From Paulinella micropora (lineage: Eukaryota > Cercozoa > Imbricatea > Euglyphida > Paulinellidae), in NCBI GenBank assembly GCA_019918135.1, contig WBZZ01002896.1:18392-82391 (forward strand): DNA of 64,000 nucleotides, given 5' to 3'. How positions within the stretch are numbered: position 1 is the first letter of the stretch; each line of letters begins with the position of its first letter. The notes beneath the pieces are model-generated. The model did not search any database, was not told where the DNA came from, and was given only the letters and a program-made list of their open reading frames with translations. A program made the translations under genes and the position numbers. Below are positions 1 through 9,152 of the stretch, piece after piece.

Positions 1-609
1 CCTGTCCGTCGTTCGGTTGTAGAGTTGCCTCCTGATGACGCTATTGTCGCCGACCCGCAGCAGATTGAATTCGGCGTCGGATGGGTCCGATAGGAACGAT
101 TTGCCTCCCATGAATTCTTGCAAACCCACGCGGTCTTCATCGCCACGCTTGGCCCTGCGGATCGACTCGTCGTCAGGCTTGGTGTCCGCGTTTCGCTGCA
201 CGTAGTCAACAAGCCGTGCCACAGGCCAGAACAAGTTGAGCAGGTAATCTTCCAGCATGACTATGCAAGTTAGCAGTGTCTCATCATGAAATGTGATTGT
301 TTGCTCTCGCGCTAGCGAGCAGGCTTTGCGGCAAATGTACCCAGGGTGCGGATATTGTGTCTTTGAATTCCACAGCGCCTGCCCCAACGCCCTTTCGAGC
401 TCCTGCCCTAGCTTGCACATAACCTGTCGGATGCCTTGGCGCACGAAATACTCTTGCACGCGTAGCTTTAGCTGGGCTGGGTTTGTCGGAGAAATGGCAT
501 TTCGTATGACTATAAAGGCAGCGGCCGGGGGTAATTTCTTTACATTCAGACGCAAAGCTAGGGCTTTGACCTTTTGTATAAAGCCACGCAGAGCCTTTAT
601 TACGGTCAT
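1..609 (-). CDS. Hypothetical protein, C-terminus off the left edge
   Basis: An open frame runs from an ATG at 609 on the minus strand to base 1 without a stop, giving 203 codons with the C-terminus outside the window. The protein begins MTVIKALRGF, has a basic N-terminal 60 residues, a central segment with two Cys (YICRKAC) and a hydrophobic helix-like stretch LEDYLLNLFWPVARLV near residue 120. The later part is rich in charged residues. I do not recognise the family. Composition is ordinary and unlike the low-complexity open frames of the repeats, which is why I accept it as coding. The divergent neighbour at 844 leaves about 230 bp in between, mostly purine and pyrimidine tracts. Confidence 0.6.
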   Translation of the reverse strand, partial: MTVIKALRGFIQKVKALALRLNVKKLPPAAAFIVIRNAISPTNPAQLKLRVQEYFVRQGIRQVMCKLGQELERALGQALWNSKTQYPHPGYICRKACSLAREQTITFHDETLLTCIVMLEDYLLNLFWPVARLVDYVQRNADTKPDDESIRRAKRGDEDRVGLQEFMGGKSFLSDPSDAEFNLLRVGDNSVIRRQLYNRTTDR

Positions 610-639
610 ACACTTCTTTTCTTTTCTGCGTTGCCCGAC

Positions 640-843
640 AACCAAAGGACGGGCAAGGGGGAGGGGGGTGGCAAAGAGGGGGGGGGGGAGGGGGAGAAGG
701 GGGGGGGGGAGTGCTCCCACCCCCGTTCTCCTCTGCATCCCAAATTTTTTTCTTCTACTTTTCACATTTTTCCTATTTCCGCAGATCTTGCGCACCGTGC
801 TCCAGCGCAGCCCTGCGGCAAAGTACGTCACGAAAAAATACCC
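640..843. repeat. G-rich/C-rich tract and half MITE upstream of the 844 gene
   Basis: A purine-rich run with long G tracts is followed by a C-rich run, then the left half of the dispersed MITE described at 27.6-30.4 kb: the CTTTTCACATTTTTCC-type terminus and the core start CTTGCGCACCGTGCTCCAGC at about 787-827. The element breaks off at CTGCGGC and runs straight into sequence shared with the 5' flank of the paralogous gene at 22152. The MITE half therefore now forms the immediate 5' flank of the gene. Confidence 0.7.
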
Positions 844-1668
844 ATGCACACAAAATTTGCTACGTGGGATAAATCCAGTCGATACGTCAAAGATGACGGA
901 CAACCTGTCGTGATCTCCTACGAATTTTCTATTGACAAGTTGAACAACGATTGGCGAAAAGCGCCGATTGAGTTAGCAGAAAAGACGCGTCAGATTTCGG
1001 TAATTACACCAGAACCCATGTCTGTAGCAATTGAGATGGCCAACATGAACGAAATTCAAGATAGCATCAAGTCTCAATCTACCAAAATCCAACAAGCAAC
1101 AAAACGTCTGGAGCAAGAAAAAGAGCAACTGCGCTGGGCCCTACGGAACGAATCCGTACAACTAGCAGAAGCAAGAGTCGAGAAACAACTAAAAGATTTA
1201 AGCTTGCTGCAGCAGCAGGTAGATCAGTACTCGGCTCGGGTAAGGATGCTTCAAGCGAAGGCGGGACGAGCTACAGAAATACAGCGAATTACACCAGAGC
1301 AGAGGCAGCAAGTGGTATCCATGATAAAACCTTTAGAAGACTGTACGATACGAAAGGATACAAAGAGCGCGACAGGGGAGGAAGTAGCGACAGGGGAGGG
1401 AGAGGAGATGCTAAATATTCTAAAGAAATGGGATTCGCCCGTGTTTCCACCACCCGACTTTGAGGCACGCGCTAAAAGTTACTTGGAATTCAAATGGATT
1501 CCTAAACATCGATGGTACGATGGCGATGATTGGCGGCGTGAATCCGGGAAGAATATGGCGTATTTCTTTCTAGTGACCCTTCGACGTATACGTACAGTCA
1601 GACCGTCGTTAGAGGAAAGTTTGCAACCCGTGATCGAGTTGGCACAAGAGAAATGGCCTATTTATTGA
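844..1668 (+). CDS. Coiled-coil protein, copy 1 of a two-member family
   Basis: This is a 274-residue protein of unrecognised family. An upstream in-frame extension exists but is low-complexity repeat, so I place the start at 844 (MHTKFATW). The paralogue at 22152 starts at the same residue and has exactly the same length. A Gln/Glu/Lys/Arg-rich coiled coil spans roughly residues 75-145. The C-terminal 80 residues are the best conserved between the copies and hold an aromatic-rich block (WIPKHRWYDGDDWRR, then GKNMAYFFL) ending in KWPIY. No signal peptide or membrane segment is seen. A coiled coil followed by a conserved globular tail suggests a structural or adaptor role, but that is a guess. 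Confidence 0.8.
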   Translation: MHTKFATWDKSSRYVKDDGQPVVISYEFSIDKLNNDWRKAPIELAEKTRQISVITPEPMSVAIEMANMNEIQDSIKSQSTKIQQATKRLEQEKEQLRWALRNESVQLAEARVEKQLKDLSLLQQQVDQYSARVRMLQAKAGRATEIQRITPEQRQQVVSMIKPLEDCTIRKDTKSATGEEVATGEGEEMLNILKKWDSPVFPPPDFEARAKSYLEFKWIPKHRWYDGDDWRRESGKNMAYFFLVTLRRIRTVRPSLEESLQPVIELAQEKWPIY

Positions 1669-1737
1669 ATTATTGTTGACAGCTGCTGCGCGTAGCAAAA
1701 CATCACCATTTTCTTCTTCTCTTTCCTCAGCCTCTTT

Positions 1738-3227
1738 TTAAAAAAGCCATTGTTTAACTTGCAAACCGGGCCTGGCCTGCTTGAGCCGATGCAACATCTC
1801 TTCTGGCGGAATTCCGTACTCGCTGAACTTAACCTTCCGCAACGCTCGGCAATGCCTCAGCTCGGCAATGTCTTCATTGAAACAGCACCAATTAAATTCT
1901 AGTTCTTGCAGCCTATGACACTGCTTTAACTCGGAGAGAATCGAGTTGGTTATGAGGTATAACCTTAACACTAGCCGTTGTAGGCTCTTGCACCCTGCGA
2001 GTCCCGTAGGTAAGCTCCTAAATATATTTGTACTGATTGAAATTCCACAGCGCGACAGTTTCAAAGCGCGAAGCGAGCGAAACGCATGCAGTACACTGAG
2101 GTCTGCAAATAGATTGGCCTGTCCCAAACGCAGTTCTTGGAGCGCGGGGCAGCGCTGCAATTTAGCCAAGCCCCGCAGGGTGATGCCTTTACACTCTGAT
2201 AGGCACAGGGCCTGCAGGCCCTGCAAGCCGACTATTTCGTCAAGCAGCTCATCCGAAAAGTCACGGTCAAGAGCTAGCCTGAGCTGTGTGAGGTTTTTAT
2301 TAAGCGCCCTTATTTCAGGTGCTGAGAGGGGCCCAAAGTCTAACAAGTCCAGCTCCTGTAGCTTCGCAAGCGAAGGCAGTTGCTGAAGGACGCTCGTAGG
2401 TAATTTGCGCAATGTCAGCCCCGTGATCTGCAGGTTCTGCAGGCCGGAGCCATTGATTTGGCCGCAAGAGGCTAGGCAGAGTTTCTTGAGTTTAGGCATC
2501 GAGCATAGGTGTACCAGCCCTCTGTCTGTAATCTGATCACACTGGTGAAGCGCCAGGCTCTCTAATTGCTGCAGCTCCTGCAAAGCCTGGAGGTTTTTGT
2601 CGTGGACGCTTTGGCGCGAAATCACGAGTGACTGAAGAGTCCGGGTGTGCCGGCTGTCACGCAGAGACAGGCAGATGTTGGTGCTGCCTCTTGCCACTAG
2701 GTTGTGGATGCAACCAAACTCGTCCAGGGCCTTATTTTCTTGCCACAATCGATCAGAGTTCCATTCGCCCTCCAAGATCAAGGTTTCTACCATAACTCTG
2801 TCTAGGGAATACCCTGGTAGTCCGACCAGCGTTGGCGGTCTTGGTAGTAGGGCTGTTCTAGCACCAACTGTTGTAAAGGCCATTTAGCTTTGAGGCAGCC
2901 GCGAGTAAAGAACCTAAGTATTCTTCGGTGCTGCTCGTTTGCGAACTCTAGGCGGGGTGGCTGCTCGTAGTTTCTCCAGAAGGCAGGCCCCTGGACTAAA
3001 GCCAAGGAATCTCGACACGCGAGCGCGAACCTGCCGGCTTCCTCTGCGCCTGCCAGGTCTCTCACCAGTGGCCAGAGATTGTCGGGCAGTTTGAACAGCC
3101 AGCGAGACTGCTCGACGGCCGGCTCGTTCGGTTCGGTTTTTTTGTGTGGCCTGGTCTGTGCTGCAGGGAGGCGCGGCGAGAGAGGGGGGATCCCGCGAGT
3201 GGGTCGTGTTGAACTCCTCAGAGTCAT
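1738..3227 (-). pseudogene. F-box/LRR protein interrupted by a frameshift
   Basis: The ATG at 3227 opens a frame with a basic, proline-rich leader and an F-box-like segment (LPDNLWPLVRDLAGAEEAGRF). This is followed by a second frame (to the stop at 1738) with at least nine leucine-rich repeats of the type seen in FBXL proteins, for example LSECKGITLRGLAKLQ. The two frames overlap and must be joined near 2805-2840, where one base is gained or lost. There is no homopolymer there, so a tract-length sequencing error is not obvious. F-box/LRR proteins are substrate adaptors of SCF ubiquitin ligases. The rest of the repeats is uninterrupted, so the break is recent, or the gene is intact and the sequence wrong. 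Relics of the same gene occur at 45.8 kb. Confidence 0.75.
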
Positions 3228-3812
3228 GGCCAGAAAATAACCGAATTCCCTTTTTGTTTATGCGTCTACAGTTCCTTGCTTATAAGTTTGATGGACGGGC
3301 AGTAGTCAATGTACCAGGTGGACAAGGGTTCACGAACTCGACGGCGTCCTGTCCGTGCCATGGCTCGGCCACCGTGCGCAAAATCTGCGGAAATATAAAA
3401 AATATGAAATCAGGAAGAACAAATTTTTTTTTCCTGACAACCAAAGAAACAGACCGGGGAAGAGGGAAGAGGGAAGGGAGAAGGGGGAACGCAAAGGGGA
3501 GGGAGGGAGAGAAAGAGGGGGGAAGAAGTGGCAGGGGTGTGCCCCCCTGCGTCCCCTCCCGCTCCGCTGTTCCCCTTGTCCCCTGCTAAAGCCCCCCCCC
3601 TCTCTCTCTCTCTTCCCTTGTTTGTGCGTGCAAACGCATTCCAATTTTTTTTTCTCACTTGTCATATTCCTGCAGATATTTCCTCAGATCTTGCGCACCG
3701 CGCTCTAGCACGGCTCTATGGCGGATGGATCGCTGGTGGTCGCTGTGCCAGATGGACAAGGGCCTCATGACTCCCGACGGCGCCCTGTCCGTGCCATGGA
3801 ACAAGCACGAAT
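3228..3812. mobile_element. Two truncated MITE copies and their spacers
   Basis: A right half of the MITE lies at about 3290-3412, ending in CACCGTGCGCAAAATCTGCGG and the AATATGAAA-type terminus. It is followed by the usual purine tract, pyrimidine tract and GTTTGTGCGTGCAAAC mini-palindrome. A second copy starts near 3655 and runs to the CCATGG of the core at about 3798. It then continues into a different tail (GAACAAGCACGAATTGTC) shared with the copy at 17.6 kb, defining a subfamily with an alternative 3' end. Open frames here are repeat artefacts. Confidence 0.7.
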
Positions 3813-4559
3813 TGTCTTTCTCTCTCCCCCACCACAAACCCCCCCCCCCCGTTGAGAGCAGGGAGTGGGAGAGGAAAGGGGACAGAGAGAGTGCGCCAAG
3901 AAAGTGCAAATTTTTTATTAAAGCTGGATGGTCTTACACTTGGCGCTGAGAACTAAGAGAGAGAGAGAGAGAGAGAGAGAGGGACAAGCCCTGCTCTGAG
4001 CCGATGTCCAAGCCGGTGGCCGATTCGTAGCAGACGGTAAGCCTCCACTGCGCCAATAAAGTGCAAAAAAAAGTTTTGTTTTAAATTAAAACTCGACAAA
4101 GTTTTACACTTGAATTAGCGCTGCGTGACTGCGTGGTGCTGGTGGAATAAAAAAAAACCAATGTAGCACTGTAAGCGTGCTTCTATGACGGAAACAAAAA
4201 CGTCTGACTCATTTAATTTTTTTAACAGCTAGGCATTTTTTTTTTTTTTTAGTTGCGCAAGTACTATTTTTTGTTTCAGAAAACAGTGCGATTGCTGTCG
4301 CTCATCTATTTGTTCGGGGTCCAGGGGGGTCACAGCTTGGGACAGTTAGCAAACGCCTGTACGAGGGGGGGATGGCAATTGGGGGGTTGCGCGGGTGGGG
4401 GGGAGGATTTTGACGGTGGCGATCATCAAAACATTTGCTTTAATTTTTTTGGTGTGACTAGAAATTAAATTGCTAACTTTAAAAAAAATACAACTTGCTT
4501 CTTTTCCGGGGGGTAGTACTAAACCTAAGATGTTTCAATGAAATTGTTGGAAACATTCA
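3813..4559. repeat. Gene-free stretch with 3' modules and a GA microsatellite
   Basis: It holds C and G tracts, a (GA)n microsatellite at about 3956-3981, and two plus-strand copies of the dispersed module A (ATTAAAGCTCGACAAAGTCT and following) near 3916-3960 and 4084-4125. T-rich and G-rich runs follow to 4510. I see no coding sequence. Confidence 0.6.
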
Positions 4560-5584
4560 TCACGACCCAGGGCCCAGCTCCGGCGGGCCTGTCGCTGGCA
4601 GAGGCTCTAGTTGCTGGGGTGCCCCTTCATGCGGTTCGGCGAGTAGGTGCTTCTGGTAAACACGGCGGCAGCACCTGCGCGTGACGGTCTGCCCCAGCCC
4701 TTTGAGCAGAGAGAGCTGGCCCATCAACAGCAGCAGCACCACGAACGGATCGGCGCGCCCGTGCCGCTCGCACAGGTATGGGCCAAACAGGGAGTCTGGA
4801 TATTTTTGCGCGAGGGCTGCGACCTCTTGTTCACGGGAGCCTTCGTAGCGAGTGCTCAGCCAGGGCCCCACCGGTAGCATTAAGTCAGGCACCCCGGTCT
4901 CGTTCCCATTGTCAAAGTAGTCCGCGCTGCAGGCTATTGGAGGTATAGGGAATATTTCATCATTCCAGGCTGACCAGCTCTGCTGTGCAGCATCGTACTC
5001 CTGACCTCGATAATTCACGTCGGAAAAGGTGCAGCCAAACGACTCTAGTGTCTCGTTGTTGTACCACACCTAGCACACGAGATTACATTCTGTGCGTGTT
5101 CGAATTCTTTGGTAACGTTTGCAGCTAGCTTTTTCAGTGCTTGAATATGTTCAGCGTGACTGTAAAATTTCGATTTTGCTCGTCGTTGCTTCAGGTGAAA
5201 CTGCAGCCCTACGTAACCAGTCGTAATCTGGTACTTGAGGCTGACACCACGCTTGGTTTGCGTCCACGCAGTCAGCGCCGCGGCAGTTTCGGCGGATGTC
5301 ATGCCAGGCACGTTCTTGAACTTGAAGTAGGCGTTAGTAATATAGACGTCAGTGTCTGGATCCCAAGAGGTCTCCAGCTCGAATTCACCGGAGCGCTGCA
5401 GCTGGCAGCCATCCTGCCAGTAATCTTGGAGCTCGTAGTAGCGCCCACCGTACTCGACGTAATAGATAATCAGAACAGAAGAACTTAGCAGCACAAACAG
5501 CAAAAAGCAGAACGAGATCTGCAGTCGATCGAGGAAGCCCCGCACTTGCGGTGGCTTCTGAGCCTCCAAGTCAAACAGCGACAT
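4560..5584 (-). CDS. Membrane-anchored protein, probably frameshifted
   Basis: Two overlapping frames appear to be one gene. The first runs from ATG 5584 to a stop at 5045. It has one strong membrane helix at residues about 22-43 (FLLFVLLSSSVLIIYYV) followed by an ectodomain-like region rich in aromatic residues. The second (stop at 4560) continues with a Cys-containing, N-glycosylation-rich segment (WYNNETLESF) and a second hydrophobic stretch (FVVLLLLMGQLSLL). The frame change lies near 5045-5070. A longer N-terminus is possible: GTG 5689 is in frame, and an ATG just upstream would be in frame if the C10 tract at about 5677-5686 changed length. Family not recognised. The size and single anchor resemble the gene at 13574, but I see no clear sequence match. 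Confidence 0.6.
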
Positions 5585-5689
5585 TGATTTGTGCCAAGAA
5601 AGTCGCAGGGCGCGCGAGATCTGTGTGAGAGGCTTTAGGAGCGCGGTGGGAGAGACAGGCTTCGGGGATTGCACGGGGGGGGGGGCCAC

Positions 5690-6391
5690 GAAGCATCAGA
5701 GAAGGCGTGGATAAATGTGAGGAGGGGGGGGGCGCACTGTCACAACCGCCCCCCCCCCCTTCCCCTCATATCGACGGACCGCTGGAATCTCGAAGAAAAG
5801 CAAATGAAAGGGGAGCCGCTTCTTCGGTCGCGTTCAAAGCAGCCTGCGGCAAAAGGACAGGTGCCGCAATTTGCGGCAAGAATCAGACACATATATATTT
5901 GCCGCAAACTGCGGCACGCAATAAGATTTTTTTGTTGGTTCTGGCAATAACTTTCAAGCAAATCTTTCAGAAGACGCTGGCGGGCGGGGGAAGACATGAA
6001 AAAAAAATCCCCCGCCCTGCCATTCTTGCCCGAAAAATTTCTGCTTCAAAGTCATTGCCAAACGCTATCACCTTGGCGGAAGACGTGGGCATGTCGTTAA
6101 TCCCAAAGAGTCCGGCCCCCCCCTGAAGTTGCGCCTTCCGCCCCCCCTGTCTCCCCTGCCGCCGTTGGCACTGACAGTCGAGACACAGAATCGCGGGTTG
6201 GCAAAAAAAAGGTTGGCGCCAACGGTGGCAGGGGAGCCGGCTGTTACGGGGGGGGGGCCGCTGTGGGGTGGGGAGGGCGCCCGGCGCGCCCGTGTACCAG
6301 GGTGCGAAAGAGGGGGGGGGCCACCCCCCCCCTTCCCTCACCTTGTCTTTCTGTGTCCGCTAGCGGAACAGAAAAAGAAAGGGTCGGCAGG
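5690..6391. other. Intergenic region with two long hairpins
   Basis: No gene is supported. Two inverted repeats stand out. The first has 19-bp arms at 5861-5879 and 5899-5917, starting GTGCCGCA, with one mismatch and an AT-rich loop. The second has 19-bp arms at 6151-6169 and 6218-6236, starting CTCCCCTGCC, also with one mismatch, and lies about 155 bp before the zinc-finger start. G and C tracts flank both. Confidence 0.6.
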
Positions 6392-7006
6392 ATGGAACTC
6401 ACACCCGAATACTGGCTCGAGCTCGAGCCCTTGACGGAGCTGGAGCCCCTGACAAATTCGCCTCTGTTAACAATTCCAGCCTTCGGCGGGGAGGCTGGCC
6501 CCACCACCACGGCCACGCGACGAAAAGAACATGTCTGCGGAGACTGCGGCCGAGCCTTCACACGATCCTACGACGTTATTGTCCACCGGCGACGCATGCA
6601 CGCCGCCAAAAAACCCTTCCCCTGTCCACATTGCGACAAGAGCTTTGCGCTTGCCAAACAACGCGCACTGCACCTGCCAAGACACACGGGACAAAAGCCC
6701 TTTGCTTGCGAGCATTGCCCGCGCACCTTTCCTGCTGCGGCTCAGCTGCGGGTTCACGTCAGGCGCGTGCATTTGGCAGAAAAGTCTCGGGTGTGTGACA
6801 TCTGCGGACAGGGCTTTTTTAATCAAGCCCTCCTCGCCATGCACACGCGGCGGAAGCATACGCTCGAGAGGCCTTACGCCTGCCAAGACTGTGGCCAGTC
6901 TTATTACGCAAACCACCTTTTACAGAAACACCGCAGAAAAAAACACCCGGCCTTGCCCCTCCTCCCCCCAAACCCGGCGTCGGAGCCTAATGTTAATATA
7001 AAGTAA
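6392..7006 (+). CDS. Five-finger C2H2 zinc-finger protein
   Basis: The product is 204 residues. The start at ATG 6392 (MELTPEYWLELEPL) is chosen because the frame upstream is G/C-tract translation. An acidic, Leu/Glu/Pro-rich N-terminus of about 45 residues resembles an activation or docking region. Five C2H2 fingers follow at about residues 49-70, 78-98, 106-127, 135-156 and 164-185, each with the C-x2-C...H-x3/4-H ligands visible and classic linkers (TGQKPF, LERPY). The last finger has Tyr-Tyr in place of the usual Phe core position. This architecture is that of a sequence-specific DNA-binding regulator, inferred to be nuclear. The tail is short and proline-rich. Confidence 0.9.
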   Translation: MELTPEYWLELEPLTELEPLTNSPLLTIPAFGGEAGPTTTATRRKEHVCGDCGRAFTRSYDVIVHRRRMHAAKKPFPCPHCDKSFALAKQRALHLPRHTGQKPFACEHCPRTFPAAAQLRVHVRRVHLAEKSRVCDICGQGFFNQALLAMHTRRKHTLERPYACQDCGQSYYANHLLQKHRRKKHPALPLLPPNPASEPNVNIK

Positions 7007-7270
7007 GTTACGCTTTTTTTAGTTAAAAGACTTTTTTTAAAGTTGTGGCTGGCCGGCGGCTGGTTTGGCGCACCAAACGTCTTTCCCACGCGCCCTGGCG
7101 CGTCCTGCAGCGTTTTTCGTGATTTTACCTCTCAATCCGGCGTACAAAACCACAGACCGCGCGCTAGTTTGGCCGCCGGGTCGCGCACGCTGACACCGTC
7201 TACTAGCAAAAAAACAAGGCAGGGAGGGGCCCTTGGTCCTTTGGCAGCTCTATTCTGCGTACTCTCGGCG

Positions 7271-8614
7271 ATGTTAGGAAGATTACAGAGCGCGGTTATT
7301 GTAAAGAACAAAAAAATGGTCCAGCCGGCGCTGCGTTCAGCCGGTGCTTATGCTCGCTTCTACGTGGTCCTTCTGCCGTGCCTGTGTTTGGCAGTAGCCG
7401 TGCTCTGGTCCTTGTTCGTGTTGGCTTCCAGCGCGCTTTGGGTCTGGCGCCGGCTGGCACCCTCCAAGTACCCGCGATGTTTCCGTTCCGTGCCAGTGAT
7501 CGACGAGGCCGAGTCCGAGATCTTGCGCGAGTTTAAGGCGCTGCACCCGGACATAGCCATTACGAGCGACGTGACGGAGCTGTGGTTGCCAAGAAAGTCC
7601 GCCGTCAGCCTACATTCAATTAAGGCAACGGCCGGCACTGGAGCCGGTGATGGCAAGAGCGTCATAGTAGTGCACGGAGTGTCGAGCGGCGCCTTGTTTT
7701 ATTTAGACACCGTGCGTTTCTGGCTGCGGTCTTACAGTGAAGTTCACTTGCTGAATCTGCCGGGTTTCGGACGGCTGCCCACTCCTGCGTGCCTCCAGCA
7801 AGTTTCAGGGGACGACGCTACCAATCTATTAGCCGAGATGGTCGAGTCTTATCTAGTGCGACACTGCCCCGACAGACCAGACCTGGTAGGCCATTCCTTT
7901 GGCGGGCACGTCGCGTCCGCAGTAGCTGCGCGAGCGGGCCGCAGAATTAATCGCCTGATCCTGGCAGCGCCCGCGGGCCTCTTCCCTCTGCTTGGCACAG
8001 CTGGTACGTACTGGGCTATGTTCTTTAAGCTGAGCCCCCTGCACCGACTTCTGCGCCTCCGGCCCGTGAAGAGCTTCGTTTGTGTTTGGCTTGAGCAGCT
8101 CGGCTGCTCCGCGCACGCCTGGTTCTGGCTTGAAACGTTGAGCCGTCCGTGCTCGGTGGGCGACCTGCTGGTCGCCAGCAACATAGCTATCAGCTGGAGG
8201 CAGGGGCGCGCGCGCTGGCTGTCACCGTTGCTGCCCGAGCTGTTGCAATCGAACGTGCCGATTGCCTTAATTTACGGAGAGCACGATACCATCATGCCCA
8301 GCCATCAGGGCGCAATTGTGTCCAGGCTGTCGGGCGGCGCGGTGCCCCTGAGAATTGTAGCGGGCAGCGGGCATTCGCCCCATTGCGAGAAACCAGCGGA
8401 ATTCTTCGCGGCGCTGGCCTGCGCCAGTGCCAATGCCGCCACTCCGAACTCGGCGGGCAGCCATGTGTTGCAGCAACATTTCCAGAGCACCCAGTATTTT
8501 ACGACGTTTTCCCGCTCGGCCTCCGAGTCTCTCATTTCGGCCATGTACGCGTCGGTCCTAAACGTCTGCGCGCAGAAAAAGGTCGAGACGGCAGGCCGGC
8601 CCAGAGTGCAATAA
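7271..8614 (+). CDS. Membrane-anchored alpha/beta hydrolase, intronless copy
   Basis: The product is 447 residues from ATG 7271 (an alternative start is 7316). An N-terminal membrane anchor at residues about 30-58 precedes an alpha/beta-hydrolase fold. The motifs are the oxyanion segment VHGVSSG (about 134-140), the nucleophile elbow GHSFGG with Ser209, the acid in GEHDT (Asp339) and the catalytic His in GSGHSPH (His368). The triad is complete, so an active serine hydrolase (lipase/esterase class) is likely; the substrate is unknown. The gene is a clear homologue of the intron-containing gene at 48.9-50.5 kb, with shared blocks such as HGVSSGALFYL, PGFGRLPTP and GHSFGGHVA. This copy is GC-rich and has no introns, so it may derive from a processed transcript or from long residence in a GC-rich genome. 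Confidence 0.9.
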   Translation: MLGRLQSAVIVKNKKMVQPALRSAGAYARFYVVLLPCLCLAVAVLWSLFVLASSALWVWRRLAPSKYPRCFRSVPVIDEAESEILREFKALHPDIAITSDVTELWLPRKSAVSLHSIKATAGTGAGDGKSVIVVHGVSSGALFYLDTVRFWLRSYSEVHLLNLPGFGRLPTPACLQQVSGDDATNLLAEMVESYLVRHCPDRPDLVGHSFGGHVASAVAARAGRRINRLILAAPAGLFPLLGTAGTYWAMFFKLSPLHRLLRLRPVKSFVCVWLEQLGCSAHAWFWLETLSRPCSVGDLLVASNIAISWRQGRARWLSPLLPELLQSNVPIALIYGEHDTIMPSHQGAIVSRLSGGAVPLRIVAGSGHSPHCEKPAEFFAALACASANAATPNSAGSHVLQQHFQSTQYFTTFSRSASESLISAMYASVLNVCAQKKVETAGRPRVQ

Positions 8615-9152
8615 AAAAGAAATGCGGGCAAGCCCGCTAATTTGGACGTATTTTCGCCAGAGAACATCGAGCTGTGTTCTCTCCAGCCCGCGCCAAACGG
8701 TCTGACTTTGGTACAAAAAAAGCTTTTATTAAGTAAATCTTTTTTTTGAAATCCCAAGCTTGCTTGTTTTTTCCCCCTCCTTCCCCCCCTGAGGAGGGAA
8801 AAGGGGAATGGCAGCGGCAAAAAAATCTATCAATAAAAAAGCAGGTGATTTCGTTTTAAACGCCCCCTCCCTTTTTTTTGTTGGTGTCTAAATAAATGTA
8901 AACACGCGTCTGGCTGCTTTAATATTCTGAAACGGGCTACCTCATTCTTTTTTATGGAGCCTATAAGTTTTCTTCCTCTCCCCTCCATTTCTCGGCCTTC
9001 CCTCCCCCCTCCTCCCCTCTGGCCAGAAAACGTCGGGAAAAGGCGGGTGGGGAGGGGCAGGCCACCACGAGAGTAAGACAGCGAGCCAGAGAGAGAGAGA
9101 GAGACCTGTGACAAAGTTTTGTTTGTCTCTGCAATTGGAAGGGGGGAGACAA
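8615..9152. other. Intergenic region, low-complexity tracts
   Basis: It contains A/T runs after the hydrolase stop, C/T-rich tracts and a (GA)n run at about 9090-9103 close to the next start. I see no gene and no copy of the MITE. Confidence 0.5.

Noticed and set aside
3955-3985. Regulatory meaning of the GA microsatellites
   Set aside because: (GA)n and (CT)n runs occur at several unrelated places (3.96, 9.09, 59.6, 63.4 kb) without consistent distance to genes.
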